64,000 nucleotides of DNA from Forficula auricularia (taxonomy: Eukaryota > Arthropoda > Insecta > Dermaptera > Forficulidae): NCBI GenBank assembly GCA_024734495.1, contig JALMQS010000225.1, forward strand, positions 6,485,425 to 6,549,424, written 5' to 3'. The position numbers and the translations under genes were made by a program. The notes beneath the pieces are model-generated. The model saw only the letters and a list, made by a program, of their open reading frames with translations, was not told the origin of the DNA and made no database searches. Every line of letters starts with the position of its first letter. Within the stretch, counting starts at the first letter, position 1. Positions 1 to 10,796 of this stretch are shown here, piece by piece.

Positions 1-3000
1 TCCACAAATTCGACCGTTTACAGTAAAAGAAATAGAGAAACTCCTAGAAAATGAGCCAAATAAAAGAAAATCACCCGGATATGATCAGATTACGATAGAA
101 TTGCTTAAAAGACTGCCCAAAAAGGGAATTTCTTTTATAACAAAAATATTCAACGCGATATTAAAAACCCGTTACTTTCCTGTGCAATGGAAATTCGCAC
201 ATATAATCATGATCCTAAAGCCAGGGAAAAAGGATTCTGAAGTCACTTCATATCGACCGATTAGCCTGCTCCCACAAACCTCAAAATTATTTGAAAAACT
301 TATTCAAATCCGACTAAAGACCGACGTCGAAATGGACGAAATAATTCCACACCATCAATTCGGATTCCGACAACAACACTCGACATCTGAACAGATTCAT
401 CGAATAGTCAACATCATCCAGACAACATTAGAAGAAAAGAAGATCTGTTCTGGTATGTTTCTGGATATTAAACAGGCATTCGACAAAGTGTGGCATGAAG
501 GACTCCTTTATAAAATTAAAAAACTCTTCCCGGATCAATACTATTGGATTTTCAAGTCATATTTGCAAGATAGATATTTTCAAGTTAAAATAAAAAATGA
601 TTTCTCGAGTTACCATCAAATTCATTCAGGAGTTCCTCAAGGAAGCATATTAGGGCCACTACTTTATACAATATACACAGCGGATATCCCAATACTGGAT
701 GACACTTTTATTGCGACCTACGCTGATGACACAGCTATACTTGTCACCGGAAATGAGCCAGAAACAGTATCAATCCAGCTCCAAGAACAGCTAAACACAC
801 TACAAAATTGGCTACACAAATGGAGAATTCAAGTAAACGAGCTGAAGTCAACCTACATCACCTTCACAAATAAACAAATTATAAGCCCACCTGTTTACTT
901 GAATTCCCAAAATATTCCTTACAACAACAAGGTAAAATATTTAGGCTTGCATTTAGACTCCAGACTCAATTGGACAAATCATATTGATACAAAACGTAAG
1001 CAATTAGAACTTAAATACAAAAATATGTATTGGTTAATTGGAAGAAAATCGCAATTGTCATTAAAAAATAAAGTTCTATTGTACAAAACAATATTAAGGC
1101 CAATCTGGTCATATGCTTGCCAATTATGGGGTACAGCCAGCGAATCGAATTTGAGCAAAATCCAAAGAGTCCAATCTAAAATTCTTAGGGGTATAACCAA
1201 CGCCCCTTGGTACATAAGAAATGAGTCCATCCACAAAGACCTTCTTGTTCCCTCGATCAGGAAAGAAATTCACCGCGCATTCATAAAGCATGTAAACAAA
1301 TTGGAAAATCATACAAACCCATCAGTCATCAATCTTCTCGACAACAGTCAAACGATAAGAAGACTGAAGAAAAATCACATCCTAGACATAGAAGACCGCT
1401 ACCAACAAAATAATTGGGAAAACAAATACTATTAGGAAGGTCTTCAATGAATGACTTGCCCTATCACGAGTTGTGTAAATGAATTGCGTGAATGAACCGT
1501 ATGAACGAGAGTGTGTTTGTATTATTTTCATTTATTTTACATATCAGTTACAAAATGTATCTGATAAGTAAAATTGATGAAAAGAATACAAACACACTCT
1601 CGTTCATACGGTTCATTCACGCAATTCATTTACACAACTCGTGATAGGGCAAGTCATTCATTGAAGACCTTCCTAATAGTATTTGTTTTCCCAATTATTT
1701 TGTTGGTAGCGGTCTTCTATGTCTAGGATGTGATTTTTCTTCAGTCTTCTTATCGTTTGACTGTTGTCGAGAAGATTGATGACTGATGGGTTTGTATGAT
1801 TTTCCAATTTGTTTACATGCTTTATGAATGCGCGGTGAATTTCTTTCCTGATCGAGGGAACAAGAAGGTCTTTGTGGATGGACTCATTTCTTATGTACCA
1901 AGGGGCGTTGGTTATACCCCTAAGAATTTTAGATTGGACTCTTTGGATTTTGCTCAAATTCGATTCGCTGGCTGTACCCCATAATTGGCAAGCATATGAC
2001 CAGATTGGCCTTAAGATTGTTTTGTACAATAGAACTTTATTTTTTAATGACAATTGCGATTTTCTTCCAATTAACCAATACATATTTTTGTATTTAAGTT
2101 CTAATTGCTTACGTTTTGTATCAATATGATTTGTCCAATTGAGTCTGGAGTCTAAATGCAAGCCTAAATATTTTACCTTGTTGTTGTAAGGAATATTTTG
2201 GGAATTCAAGTAAACAGGTGGGCTTATAATTTGTTTATTTGTGAAGGTGATGTAGGTTGACTTCAGCTCGTTTACTTGAATTCTCCATTTGTGTAGCCAA
2301 TTTTGTAGTGTGTTTAGCTGTTCTTGGAGCTGGATTGATACTGTTTCTGGCTCATTTCCGGTGACAAGTATAGCGGTGTCATCAGCGTAGGTCGCAATAA
2401 AAGTGTCATCCAGTATTGGGATATCCGCTGTGTATATTGTATAAAGTAGTGGCCCTAATATGCTTCCTTGAGGAACTCCTGAATGAATTTGATGGTAACT
2501 CGAGAAATCATTTTTTATTTTAACTTGAAAATATCTATCTTGCAAATATGACTTGAAAATCCAATAGTATTGATCCGGGAAGAGTTTTTTAATTTTATAA
2601 AGGAGTCCTTCATGCCACACTTTGTCGAATGCCTGTTTAATATCCAGAAACATACCAGAACAGATCTTCTTTTCTTCTAATGTTGTCTGGATGATGTTGA
2701 CTATTCGATGAATCTGTTCAGATGTCGAGTGTTGTTGTCGGAATCCGAATTGATGGTGTGGAATTATTTCGTCCATTTCGACGTCGGTCTTTAGTCGGAT
2801 TTGAATAAGTTTTTCAAATAATTTTGAGGTTTGTGGGAGCAGGCTAATCGGTCGATATGAAGTGACTTCAGAATCCTTTTTCCCTGGCTTTAGGATCATG
2901 ATTATATGTGCGAATTTCCATTGCACAGGAAAGTAACGGGTTTTTAATATCGCGTTGAATATTTTTGTTATAAAAGAAATTCCCTTTTTGGGCAGTCTTT

Positions 3001-3107
3001 TAAGCAATTCTATCGTAATCTGATCATATCCGGGTGATTTTCTTTTATTTGGCTCATTTTCTAGGAGTTTCTCTATTTCTTTTACTGTGAACGGTCGAAT
3101 TTGTGGA
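1..3107. repeat. Large inverted repeat (palindrome) of a LINE 3' half
   Basis: The left arm (1 to about 1546) and right arm (about 1560 to 3107) are reverse complements around a spacer of roughly 13 bases near 1553. Both arms encode the same 444-residue reverse-transcriptase frame. The only base difference I found is synonymous (ATA against ATC, near 1091 and 2016). The left arm runs off the window start. Such identity means either a very recent inverted duplication, gene conversion, or a foldback read/assembly artefact. No poly(A) tail lies at the centre. Confidence 0.9.
2..1435 (+). CDS. Jockey-clade LINE ORF2, reverse transcriptase part (5' partial)
   Basis: Open from the window start to a TAG at 1433-1435; the first ATG in frame is at 101, but the frame is already coding upstream (PQIRPFTVKEIEKLLENEP), so the true start lies outside the window. 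The product is the RT half of a non-LTR retrotransposon polyprotein. Visible RT landmarks in order are SYRPISLLP, HQFGFRQQHST, DIKQAFDKVWH, GVPQGSILGPLLYTIY and the catalytic TYADDTAIL. A thumb/C-terminal region follows (KYLGLHLDSRLNW, RPIWSYACQLWG). It would make cDNA by target-primed reverse transcription with the endonuclease encoded upstream. This copy is intact over its visible length and is mirrored by the minus-strand copy ending at 1673. Family call is secure; jockey clade is from overall motif style. Confidence 0.9.
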   Translation, partial: PQIRPFTVKEIEKLLENEPNKRKSPGYDQITIELLKRLPKKGISFITKIFNAILKTRYFPVQWKFAHIIMILKPGKKDSEVTSYRPISLLPQTSKLFEKLIQIRLKTDVEMDEIIPHHQFGFRQQHSTSEQIHRIVNIIQTTLEEKKICSGMFLDIKQAFDKVWHEGLLYKIKKLFPDQYYWIFKSYLQDRYFQVKIKNDFSSYHQIHSGVPQGSILGPLLYTIYTADIPILDDTFIATYADDTAILVTGNEPETVSIQLQEQLNTLQNWLHKWRIQVNELKSTYITFTNKQIISPPVYLNSQNIPYNNKVKYLGLHLDSRLNWTNHIDTKRKQLELKYKNMYWLIGRKSQLSLKNKVLLYKTILRPIWSYACQLWGTASESNLSKIQRVQSKILRGITNAPWYIRNESIHKDLLVPSIRKEIHRAFIKHVNKLENHTNPSVINLLDNSQTIRRLKKNHILDIEDRYQQNNWENKYY

Positions 3108-4399
3108 GATAGTTGTGTTGGGGATGATAAAAATTCTTCAATTTCAAGATTTTCAGAATTTGGACAGGTTTGCGGAAAAAGGATTGAATGTATCTTCTAG
3201 GTATTGTGAAAACATTTCGGCCTTTTCAATTTGTCTCGTCTTGCAGAAACTAGAAGAGCTCACAGGTGGAGGAATAAATGATTTGGGTCTTTTTAGGATA
3301 TTTGGTTGAGTTCCACAGAGAATTTTCGTTGTTTCTCCTGCGGTGTTAACTTTGACAGATAATCTTGGAGAGTTTCATTTTTGTTTTTGATGATAATATT
3401 TTTTAATTCCTTTGAAGCTCTGTTAAAAGTGGATTTATCTGCTGGGTATCGAGTTGATTGCCAAATCTTACGGAGTCTCCGTTTTTCTTGCAGCTTGTTT
3501 CTTATTTCAACTGTATAGTTTATTTGATTTTTATTTGATTTTGTTTCAGGTGTTGAGTTCCAGGCTGATTCCTGTATGGTTATGTTAAAAAACTCAATTG
3601 CTTTTTCTATATCTTGTTCTGATTTAAGAGGAATATTTAATATTAAATTGTTTTCTATAAGGTTTTTGAATAACGACCAGTTTGTCTTTTTGTTTGTAAG
3701 GGCGGGTGTAGTTTGATTTTTGATAAGTGTGGAGCTAATTGTGGCTATTATAGGTATGTGATCTGAGCTTAGATCGATGCGTTCTTCAATATCTGTGTAT
3801 GAATTTGTTATCCCTTTTGTTATAAAAAAGTCCAATAGATCAGGTTGTCTATTTGGGTCAGAGGGCCAGTAAGTTGGTTTACAAGTAGATAGAGTGCTAT
3901 AGCCTTTTGATATTATAGTCTTATATAGACTTCTTCCTTTCGGTGTTGTAACCCGGCATCCAAAATGTATATGTTTACTGTTATAGTCCCCACCTGCTAT
4001 AAATTTTGGGCCGAGACTTTCAAAAAATGTGGAGAATTCCTCTTCTGTGATGTTATGTCTCGGAGGGCAGTAGACAGCACTTACTGTAATTCCTGAGCCA
4101 TTTTTATTAGTAACATGTACAGAAGTTGCTTGAAGATGGCTTTTTTCATATTTATCGAGCTCGTGGTGCTGTAGGGATTCTTTTATAATTATAGCTGTAC
4201 CTGCATGAGCTGTACCGTCTGGGTGAGTAGTAAAGTAGCATTTATAACCTTGTATCTTGAAGTAATTTTTATTTGTAAAATGTGTTTCTGACACTAATAG
4301 TATATCAATTTTTTCATTGATTAAAAAGATTTCAATTTCAAGGCGTCGTTGAACTAGGCCGTTGGCGTTCCAAAGAGCAATTTTGCAAGGATTATTCAT
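1673..4399 (-). pseudogene. Jockey ORF2: endonuclease plus reverse transcriptase, frameshifted
   Basis: Starts at ATG 4399 (MNNPCKIALWNANGL). Residues 1 to about 230 form an AP-like endonuclease: the N-terminal ALWNANG, VSETHF, GGDYNSKH and the SSDHIPI near its end are the expected metal/catalytic blocks. Reading breaks twice in the linker. Near 3296 the frame must shift to continue as LKRPKSFIPP, and near 3175 it shifts again to CPNSENLEIEEFL, which runs into the RT frame that ends at 1673. The RT half carries the same YADD motif as the + copy and is uninterrupted. Both breaks lie near short A/T runs, so they may be assembly indels or old mutations. Confidence 0.85.
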
Positions 4400-4639
4400 T
4401 TTTATTTGTATTAATCAGGCTCGTTAGCAGATTTAGAATCATGCTGTTTTGATTAAGTAGTTGATTGAACATAACTTTAAATTCACTTATTAGTGATGTC
4501 AATTGTAGGTTTATATCGTTTTGTTGGCAGTTGTTGTTTTCATTTCGAACTACGTGGGCGTATGTATTTATTCCTTTCTTGTTGAAAGTGTTGCGGAGGA
4601 AAAGGAGGGAGGTGGGGCTGGAGTATTTATATTTTGAGT

Positions 4640-5614
4640 TGGTTGGCTAATGTTTCCATTATGTTTTGATAGGTCTAGTTTTGTTATAAGGTTTACCTCT
4701 CATTTTTTGAAGGTCCTTGTAGGTGGAGCATCCTTTATAATTTGCAGGGTTGGTTTCCTTGGCAATTTGCACAGACGGCTGGATGTGCTTCTCGGTTTGG
4801 TACATGTGGAAGATTCATGGTCTGATCCACATCTTACGCATTTAGATGGGTTTGAAACAGTAGGATCTTGTATGGTTGAAGGATTGACATCTTGTGCATT
4901 GGGGGATATTCTTTGTTTTTTCTTGGGGGCTCAATCAGATGATGTTTCGTGTTTTGCGGTAAGCTGATATTGTATATTAGTTTATTGTCATCATTGGTCT
5001 CAAGATCGACAAAGAATAATGGTAGAGGCTCTTTTGTTTGCCAGTGCTTTACATTTGTCATGTTTTCTGACGTCAAAACCTTCTCGGCTAATTCGCTTTT
5101 GATGTCTTCGATATTCACCGAGTGAGTGTAAATGTCGGATTACCACTCTAAAAGCTCGGTCCTCTTTTAACTGATAAGTGTGATGAGATATGTTTTTTTC
5201 AATGAGATATTTAGTGAGATTTCTATAAGCTTCACTTGTTGTGACGTTGATTTTTATGTTTGTATTTGCCATGGCTTTGCAAATAAATTCATTTTTGTTT
5301 ATTATTTGTAAAATGCTTTCTGTCATTTTAGCAAAATTAGAAACATTGTAGATGAATATAGGTGGAGGTTTCAGGACCTTAATGTGATTTGTGGGCTTTT
5401 CGGGAGTGGAATTTGTGTTTGATTCAGGTGTCTGTGAAAGAGGAGCATATTGATTTGTAAGTGTGATTTCAGGTGGTTTGAACGTAGGGTATCTGGTTGG
5501 ATTTTCGTTGAATTTTCGTTTTTTTACTACTTGCCAGTCGACTGAACTAGAGGTGGTTTCTTCCATGTTTGGTTCATTGTTGGTTTGGGTAACAGATTGA
5601 CGCAGCGTTTTCAT
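4640..5614 (-). pseudogene. Jockey ORF1 (gag-like, CCHC zinc knuckles), frameshifted
   Basis: Starts at ATG 5614. After a low-complexity N-terminus comes the jockey nucleic-acid-binding region (PPPIFIYNVSNFAKM, then EDRAFRVVIRHLH). Near 5118 the frame breaks and continues as NIEDIKSELAEKVLTSE and KHWQTKEPLPLFFVDLE. Further single-base breaks separate three zinc knuckles: CTRCQSFNHTRSYC, CVRCGSDHESSTC and CANCQGNQPANYKGC. The protein would coat LINE RNA. At least three indels are needed to read it through, so it is non-functional as written. Confidence 0.8.
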
Positions 5615-5649
5615 TTTTGTTGAGTTATATCAATCGTAAGTAATAATCA

Positions 5650-5840
5650 AATTGAGAAAAAGTAATTCACTACATAGTAATGCATAAAATATTTTTAAAT
5701 ATTATAATATTTTATATATATAAACTTAAGCTTTATTTTCCGAGCTGGATTAGATTAGAAATAGATCGAATTTCGTAGGACTAATCCGGTCGGAGGTTCA
5801 AGCTCGAATGATTTAATATTTAATAAAATTATTTATAATC
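5650..5840. other. AT-rich interval, possible LINE 5' region
   Basis: Between the ORF1 start and the tandem repeat. Mostly AT-rich, with one more complex stretch (about 5745-5815). No gene or terminal repeat is recognised. Confidence 0.4.
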
Positions 5841-5844
5841 ATGT

Positions 5845-6345
5845 AGGGGAGGGGGGTTAGTTTTTGCATTTTTAGACTTCTGGGAGTTCACTGATTATGT
5901 ATACAAAATTTGGTTAGTTTGGTAAATAGCCAAGATTTTCATTTTTTGACCCTCCGCCCCCCCCCCCCATTTTGGGCGGTTAGATGTTGCATTTTTAGAC
6001 TTCTGGGGGTTCACTGATTATGTATACAAAATCTTGTTGACTTTGGTAAATGGCAAAGATTTTTCATTTTTTGACCCTCGGTACCCCCCCATTTTGGGCG
6101 GTTAGTTTTTGCATTTTTAGACTTCTGGGGACCCACTGATTATGTATACAAAATTTGGTTAGTTTGGTAAATAGCCAAGATTTTCATTTTTTGACACTCC
6201 GTCCCCCCCCCCCATTTTGGGCGGTTAGATTTTGCATTTTTAGACTTCTGGGGATCCACTGATTATGTATACAAAATTTGGTTGAGTTTGCTCAAACGAC
6301 CTAGATTTTTAATTTTTAACCCCCCCTCGACCCCCCTTAATTTTG
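5845..6345. repeat. Tandem repeat, about 120-bp unit with poly-C tracts
   Basis: Four successive copies share GCATTTTTAGACTTCTGGG, CACTGATTATGTATACAAAA and TTTTCATTTTTTGACCCTC, each followed by a run of up to 13 C. The same unit occurs inverted at 19118-19510 and as a fragment at 49690-49800. Variable C-run length suggests slippage. Confidence 0.9.
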
Positions 6346-6620
6346 GGTCGATATGTACCAAAAATCTAATCAACTCTTAATCTCAATGGACCAAATCTAC
6401 GTGTGAAATTTGGTTTCGATATTCACACTAGTTTTTGAGCTAGCTCGTTCACAAATTTGGTAACGCACAGACTAACTAACTAACAGACCGAAATGCCATG
6501 GTTTCGCTTAATTTTTTTAATCAAAATAGTTTCAGCCGTTTTTGAGATATTTTGAAAAAAAGAAGGAAAAAAAACACTTTTTTCATGCACGATTACAATA
6601 CTTGACCATACCCTGTATGA
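6345..6620. repeat. Dispersed repeat ending in ACCCTGTATG
   Basis: Shares phrases such as CACACTAGTTTTTGAGCTAG, GCCGTTTTTGAGATATTTTG and CTTGACCATACCCTGTATG with 15985-16480 (inverted), 26866-27200 and 29760-29910. The end resembles Tc1-like termini, so a MITE-type element is plausible. It abuts the tandem repeat here and again, in reverse order, at other loci. Confidence 0.65.
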
Positions 6621-7019
6621 TAAAGTAAAAAAATATTTAGACTATCTCTCTTTTATTTGTATTTATTTGCCAAATATTTCCCATAGTATTCTAAAAGATA
6701 AACGAAAAAGACAAATACTACTGTTATAAATTCATATAATATCTTCTAGCTTTTGTGTCTCTAATATTAAATGTGACAATCTCAAATGGAAAATTTATTT
6801 TAACAATACGAAACATATATCATGTTGACAAAGTCTATAAAGAAAGTTTACGAAATTTTTCCCCAACACAATATTGGTTTACAAAATACCAATATAGTCC
6901 GAAAAAAACAATAACAGAGCTCTAATCTATTTAAGCTGTTTATTTGACATGCATCGATAATTTAATACATTCACATCTGCACTGTTTTCCCTTCAATTCC
7001 ATAAAACAAGTGCACCACA

Positions 7020-8385
7020 GGACTTTCACTCATCATATCCCAGTAAATAGAGAATCCAAAAAGTGCACGAAAATATTTTTTCTAGGATCGTTTGATATGG
7101 TGCGGGTATCCCAAATCTAAGTTTGCGATCTCGAAAGTGTAGGGAACAACTTTTGGTGGCTCAAAAACATCAAAATTTTCGAACTTTTTCCAGGTTTTCG
7201 CTAATAACTTGAAAACAGTCCATATTTTGTAGATAACCTTCCTATAGTAAATTAAAGAGGACGAAATTGTGCGTCTGGTAAAAAAAATAAATACAAAATT
7301 GGTGTAGTAGTAATTTTTAATGGGGATTCAAAAACCAGCACACCCCGGATCACTTTTGAATACCTATCCCAAAAACTCGCACTTTTTTCGATTTTTTCCC
7401 ATTTTGACCATGAAGGAGCACGTTTCAACAAAGACGACTCTATACATTTGTAAACTAGATTAAATTTGCTACAATGTAAACAAAGTTTCATCTTAATTGT
7501 ATAATGGTAACTAGTGGCGCAATGAGGTTAAAGTTTTTCCTTCATAAAATGAAAACCACTCATCCTAGAAACTTGATTCTGTCTCATTCTCTAGGAAATT
7601 TTGTTGGCTTGAACGTTTACTTGAATTACTTTTTTGATAAAACTCCAAGATTTATAGATATCCAGCATTTTCCATGACGCTTTTGAGGATTCGGATCATA
7701 TCCTGTCCTGAAAAATGAGAATATCTATAAATATAAGAGTTTTATCAAAAAAGTGGTCCAAGTAAACGTTCAAGTCAACACAATTTCCTAGAGAATGAGA
7801 TAGAAATCAAGTTTGGGATGAGTGGTTTTCATTTTATGAAGGAAAAACTGCCATTTTAAATTAAATTAAATTTTTGCATTATTAAATTAAGATGAAACTT
7901 TGTTTCCATTGTAGCAAATTTAATCTAGTTTACAAATGTGTAGAGTCGTCTTTGTCGAAACGTGCTCCTTCATGGTCAAAAATGGGAAAAAATCGAAAAA
8001 GTGCGAGTTTTTGGGATAGGTATTCAAAAGTGATCCGGGGTGCTGTTGTTTGAATCCCCATTAAAAAATCGAATTACTGGACCAATTTTTGCATTTCTTT
8101 TTTTTAAACGACGCAAAATTGTGTCGTCTTTAATTTACTATAGAACAATTATTTACAAAATGTGAACTATTTTCGAGTTATAAGCGAAAAACTGGAAAAA
8201 GTCAGAAAATTTCGGCCTTCTTTTTCGGCCACCAAAAGTTGTCCCCTCCACTTTCGAGGTCCCAAATTTAGATTTGGTATACTCACATAATACCAAACGA
8301 TCCGAGAAAAAAATCTTTTCCCACAATTAATGTAAGATGAAACCCCCTTATTTACTGGGCTATAATCACTCCACAAATATAAATA
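7020..8385. repeat. Long foldback element, about 650-bp arms
   Basis: Arms at about 7020-7680 and 7700-8385 are imperfect reverse complements. Examples: AAGTGCGAGTTTTTGGGAT against its complement near 7373, and the CATTTTATGAAGGAAAAACT block near 7540 and 7835. The spacer is small. No protein match; the open frames inside follow from the fold. Probably a non-autonomous DNA element. Confidence 0.8.
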
Positions 8386-8483
8386 TTTATACCTTACAGA
8401 ATTTCAATCAAGATAAAATTGATTAATTCGAAGGTTTATAATGGGAATTAAGGACACGTTTATTGTGTGATTTTTTTTCAACC

Positions 8484-8514
8484 AATGTTTCGTTGACTTT
8501 GCCGACTTCTTCAG
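8484..8514 (-). ncRNA. Hammerhead-ribozyme-like motif
   Basis: Minus strand: CTGAAGA, extra A, stem II GTCG/CAAC with one mismatch, then GAAAC. Partner of the cleaner motif at 8943. Confidence 0.5.
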
Positions 8515-8942
8515 GGTTTCAAATAGTTACATCACACATTCGTCTAAAATACATTATTTTATCTCCGTTATCACTAAGGAACCATCAGAAACTAGAAAAA
8601 TTCAAAAAATCAGGTACATTCAAATAATCAAATGTTTTCTATTTTTTTTTTAATAACAATTGAATTAGATAAACAGTTTTAGAAACAATGTAAATAAAAT
8701 CAGAAAACACAGTTTTAAAATCAATAGAACGGAACCATTTTACTAATATCTTCACACATAGATTTTTTTCGTTTTATTATAATTCAATTGTTATATTAAA
8801 AAAAGAAAAGAGAAAACATTTGTTTATGTGAATGTACCTAATTTTTGAATTTTTTTGTAGTTTCTGATGGTCCCTCATTGGTAACGGCGATAAAGAAAAA
8901 TAATGTATTTTAGACGAATGTGTGATGTAACTATTTGAAACC

Positions 8943-8974
8943 CTGAAGAAGTCGGCAAAGTCGACGAAACGATG
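8943..8974 (+). ncRNA. Hammerhead-ribozyme-like motif
   Basis: CTGAAGA, extra A, stem II GTCG/CGAC around GCAAAGT, then GAAAC. Flanking AACC upstream and GGTT downstream can form helix I. Confidence 0.6.
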
Positions 8975-9069
8975 GTTGAAAAATAAAAAAAAAATGATAC
9001 AAAAACTTGTCCTTAATTCTCATTATAAACTTTCCCATCAATACATATTATGGACGAAAATGATAATAA

Positions 9070-9260
9070 TAATAAAATTTATTTATTTATTCACCAGCTG
9101 CGAAGCCCGGCTTCTTTCTCACTGTCCAGGAGGGCTAAACCCCGTGGACTCCCCAGTTTAAAATCTCTCTATAATTATTATAATCGGATTGCGCGACGAC
9201 ACCGACCTGATTTTTTTGAAATTTAAAATCCGTAAATAATTCGTGACAAGATAAAATATA
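9070..9260. repeat. Helitron-like end, family 2
   Basis: Contains CACCAGCTGCGAAGCCCGGC and, after a gap, ATTATAATCGGATTGCGCGACGACA. Related phrases recur at 20120-20250, 24270-24350, 26690-26790, 41510-41590, 58295-58370 and 60290-60325. Helitron is inferred from the GC-rich terminus next to an AT-rich end. Confidence 0.45.
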
Positions 9261-9359
9261 TTAATTAAAACAGGAATAGTAGGAATTGGACAATAACATA
9301 AAAAACAGAGTTTTTTGAGAGAAGTATTAATTTGCCGATGGTAATAGATTCAAATTTAC

Positions 9360-9568
9360 TAGAAAATCATAAGATGGTGTCATCTATTAAATGCGTTAAT
9401 GATTTTTAATTATATGTCAGAGGGGTTGTTTTTCACCCCTCGGGAATCGAATCGAGTGCCAGTAACAGACAGATTGCTGTTACTGGCACTCATTCATTCC
9501 CGAAGTGCGAAACACCCTCTATTCCATTTCAACGGATTTAATAGATGACACCATCTTATGATTTTCTA
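9360..9568. repeat. Short foldback inserted in a PLE copy
   Basis: Ends TAGAAAATCATAAGATGGTG and its reverse complement at 9549-9568, with a nested inverted TGCCAGTAACAG core. PLE-like sequence flanks it on both sides. Confidence 0.75.
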
Positions 9569-9591
9569 CCAAGTTTTATTAAATGGGCCAG

Positions 9592-9622
9592 ATGTTTCGT
9601 CGATTTATTTAAACTATCTCAG
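9592..9622 (-). ncRNA. Degenerate hammerhead-like motif
   Basis: Minus strand has CTGAGATAG in place of CTGAGGAAG, with only part of stem II kept before CGACGAAAC. Probably a decayed copy of the motif at 9771. Confidence 0.35.
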
Positions 9623-9770
9623 TGGTCCATCTTATCACTCTTTGTCAAAAGATAATAATTAACATCTTTAATATTACGGTAAATCACTGGTATCCATAAT
9701 AAGCATTAGTTAACAGGAATAGCAGGAATTGGACAAAAATTAAAAACAGAGTTTTTATTGAATGGGCCAG

Positions 9771-9801
9771 ACGTTTCGTCGATTAATTTCGACATCCTCA
9801 G
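9771..9801 (-). ncRNA. Hammerhead-ribozyme-like motif
   Basis: Minus strand: CTGAGGA, extra T, stem II GTCGA/TCGAC around AATTAA, GAAACGTC. Helix III tract ACGT is self-complementary. Confidence 0.65.
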
Positions 9802-10108
9802 TGCCTCATTCAATCACTCTTGTCAAAAGACAATTCCACTACGCGACGAAACATCCTTTACATCTTTTTATTATTTTTAACTACAATACATTGTTAGCTT
9901 AGCTCAATTGCTCAAGAATCTTGAACTTTTTAAACTTGAACAATTAAAAAATTTTTGATTTAATGTTTTTAATTGTTCAACTGTAAAAAAGTTCAAGATT
10001 CTTGAGCAATTGAGCCTAAATAACATGTATTGTAGTTAAAATAATAAAAAAGATTAAAGATGTTTCGTAGTGGAAATTGTCTTTTGACAAAAGTGATAGA
10101 ATGAGCCA

Positions 10109-10139
10109 CTGAGGAAGTCGAAATAATCGACGAAACGTC
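10109..10139 (+). ncRNA. Hammerhead-ribozyme-like motif (best helix I)
   Basis: CTGAGGA, extra A, stem II GTCGA/TCGAC around AATAA, then GAA-ACGT-C. Upstream ATGAGCCA can pair with downstream TGTCTCAT over eight positions with one mismatch, giving helix I. Predicted cleavage follows the C of GTC. Confidence 0.7.
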
Positions 10140-10796
10140 TGTCTCATTCAATAAAAACTCTGTTTTTAATTTTTGTCAATTCCTGCTATTCCTGTTGAAT
10201 TAATGCTTACTATAATGGATACGAGTGATTTACTAATAATAATTAATAATAAACGTTAACATCTTAGATAAGCAATCGGATTTTGAGATTTTACGATTTT
10301 CGTGATTTTTTTGAAAATTTTAAGGCCTAAGTATCTGAAAAAAAAAATATTCAGAGTGAGGTGAACTTTTCGAATAACAAAATCATTTTTTTAAATTGTA
10401 AAAATTCACTGCTATTCCTGTTAATTAATCTTTAATATTTTTATTAATTCTACAATACATTCTAGGGCTCAATTACTCAATAATCTTGAATTTTTTCTCC
10501 TTTTAACAATTAAAATAATCAAAAATATATATATATTTTTTTTTATCCACCAAATAGTTATGTCACACATTAAACAATAATTAAATCACATTTTAGAAAC
10601 AGCATGAATCAAGATAGATTAAGTAAATCTCGCTCTATTGGCAATAGAACATTATGAAGCAGAAAATTTAAATTTAAAAACTCTTATATAACGGATTTTG
10701 CTGATAAAAAAAGCCCGCAGAATTGATATTTAATTTAACTTTATATTAAGTATGTGGTTTATTATATATTTTGTTATTTTTTAACCTTTAAGAATT

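Larger units (their letters stand above)
1555..5650 (-). mobile_element. Jockey-clade non-LTR retrotransposon, near full length
   Basis: Read on the minus strand, the order is ORF1 (gag-like, from 5614), endonuclease (from 4399), then RT (to 1673), followed by about 120 bases of 3' region. This is the canonical order of a two-ORF jockey-type LINE. The 5' boundary is not fixed; it could extend towards 5830. The 3' end meets the palindrome centre and shows no poly(A) or clear target-site duplication. ORF1 and the ORF2 linker carry frameshifts, so the copy is not coding-competent as assembled. Confidence 0.85.
8430..9030. mobile_element. Penelope-like palindromic unit with a hammerhead pair
   Basis: Arms at about 8430-8640 and 8800-9020 mirror each other (GAAGAAGTCGGCAAAGTC, CATCACACATTCGTCTAAAA). 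Each carries one hammerhead-like motif. No coding core is visible. Assigned to PLEs by analogy with the units at 16683 and 39745. Confidence 0.6.
9700..10210. mobile_element. Penelope-like palindromic unit with a hammerhead pair
   Basis: Arms diverge from a centre near 9950. GAATCTTGAACTTTTT appears with its complement, and the outer ends share GACAGAGTTTTTATTG-type sequence. Motifs at 9771 (-) and 10109 (+). No coding core. Confidence 0.65.

Noticed and set aside
979..1312. Minus-strand frames within the RT (and their mirrors at 1796-2129)
   Set aside because: Shadows of the RT frame; duplicated only because of the palindrome.
4650..4967. Plus-strand open frame of 105 codons
   Set aside because: It is antisense to the zinc-knuckle part of the jockey ORF1.
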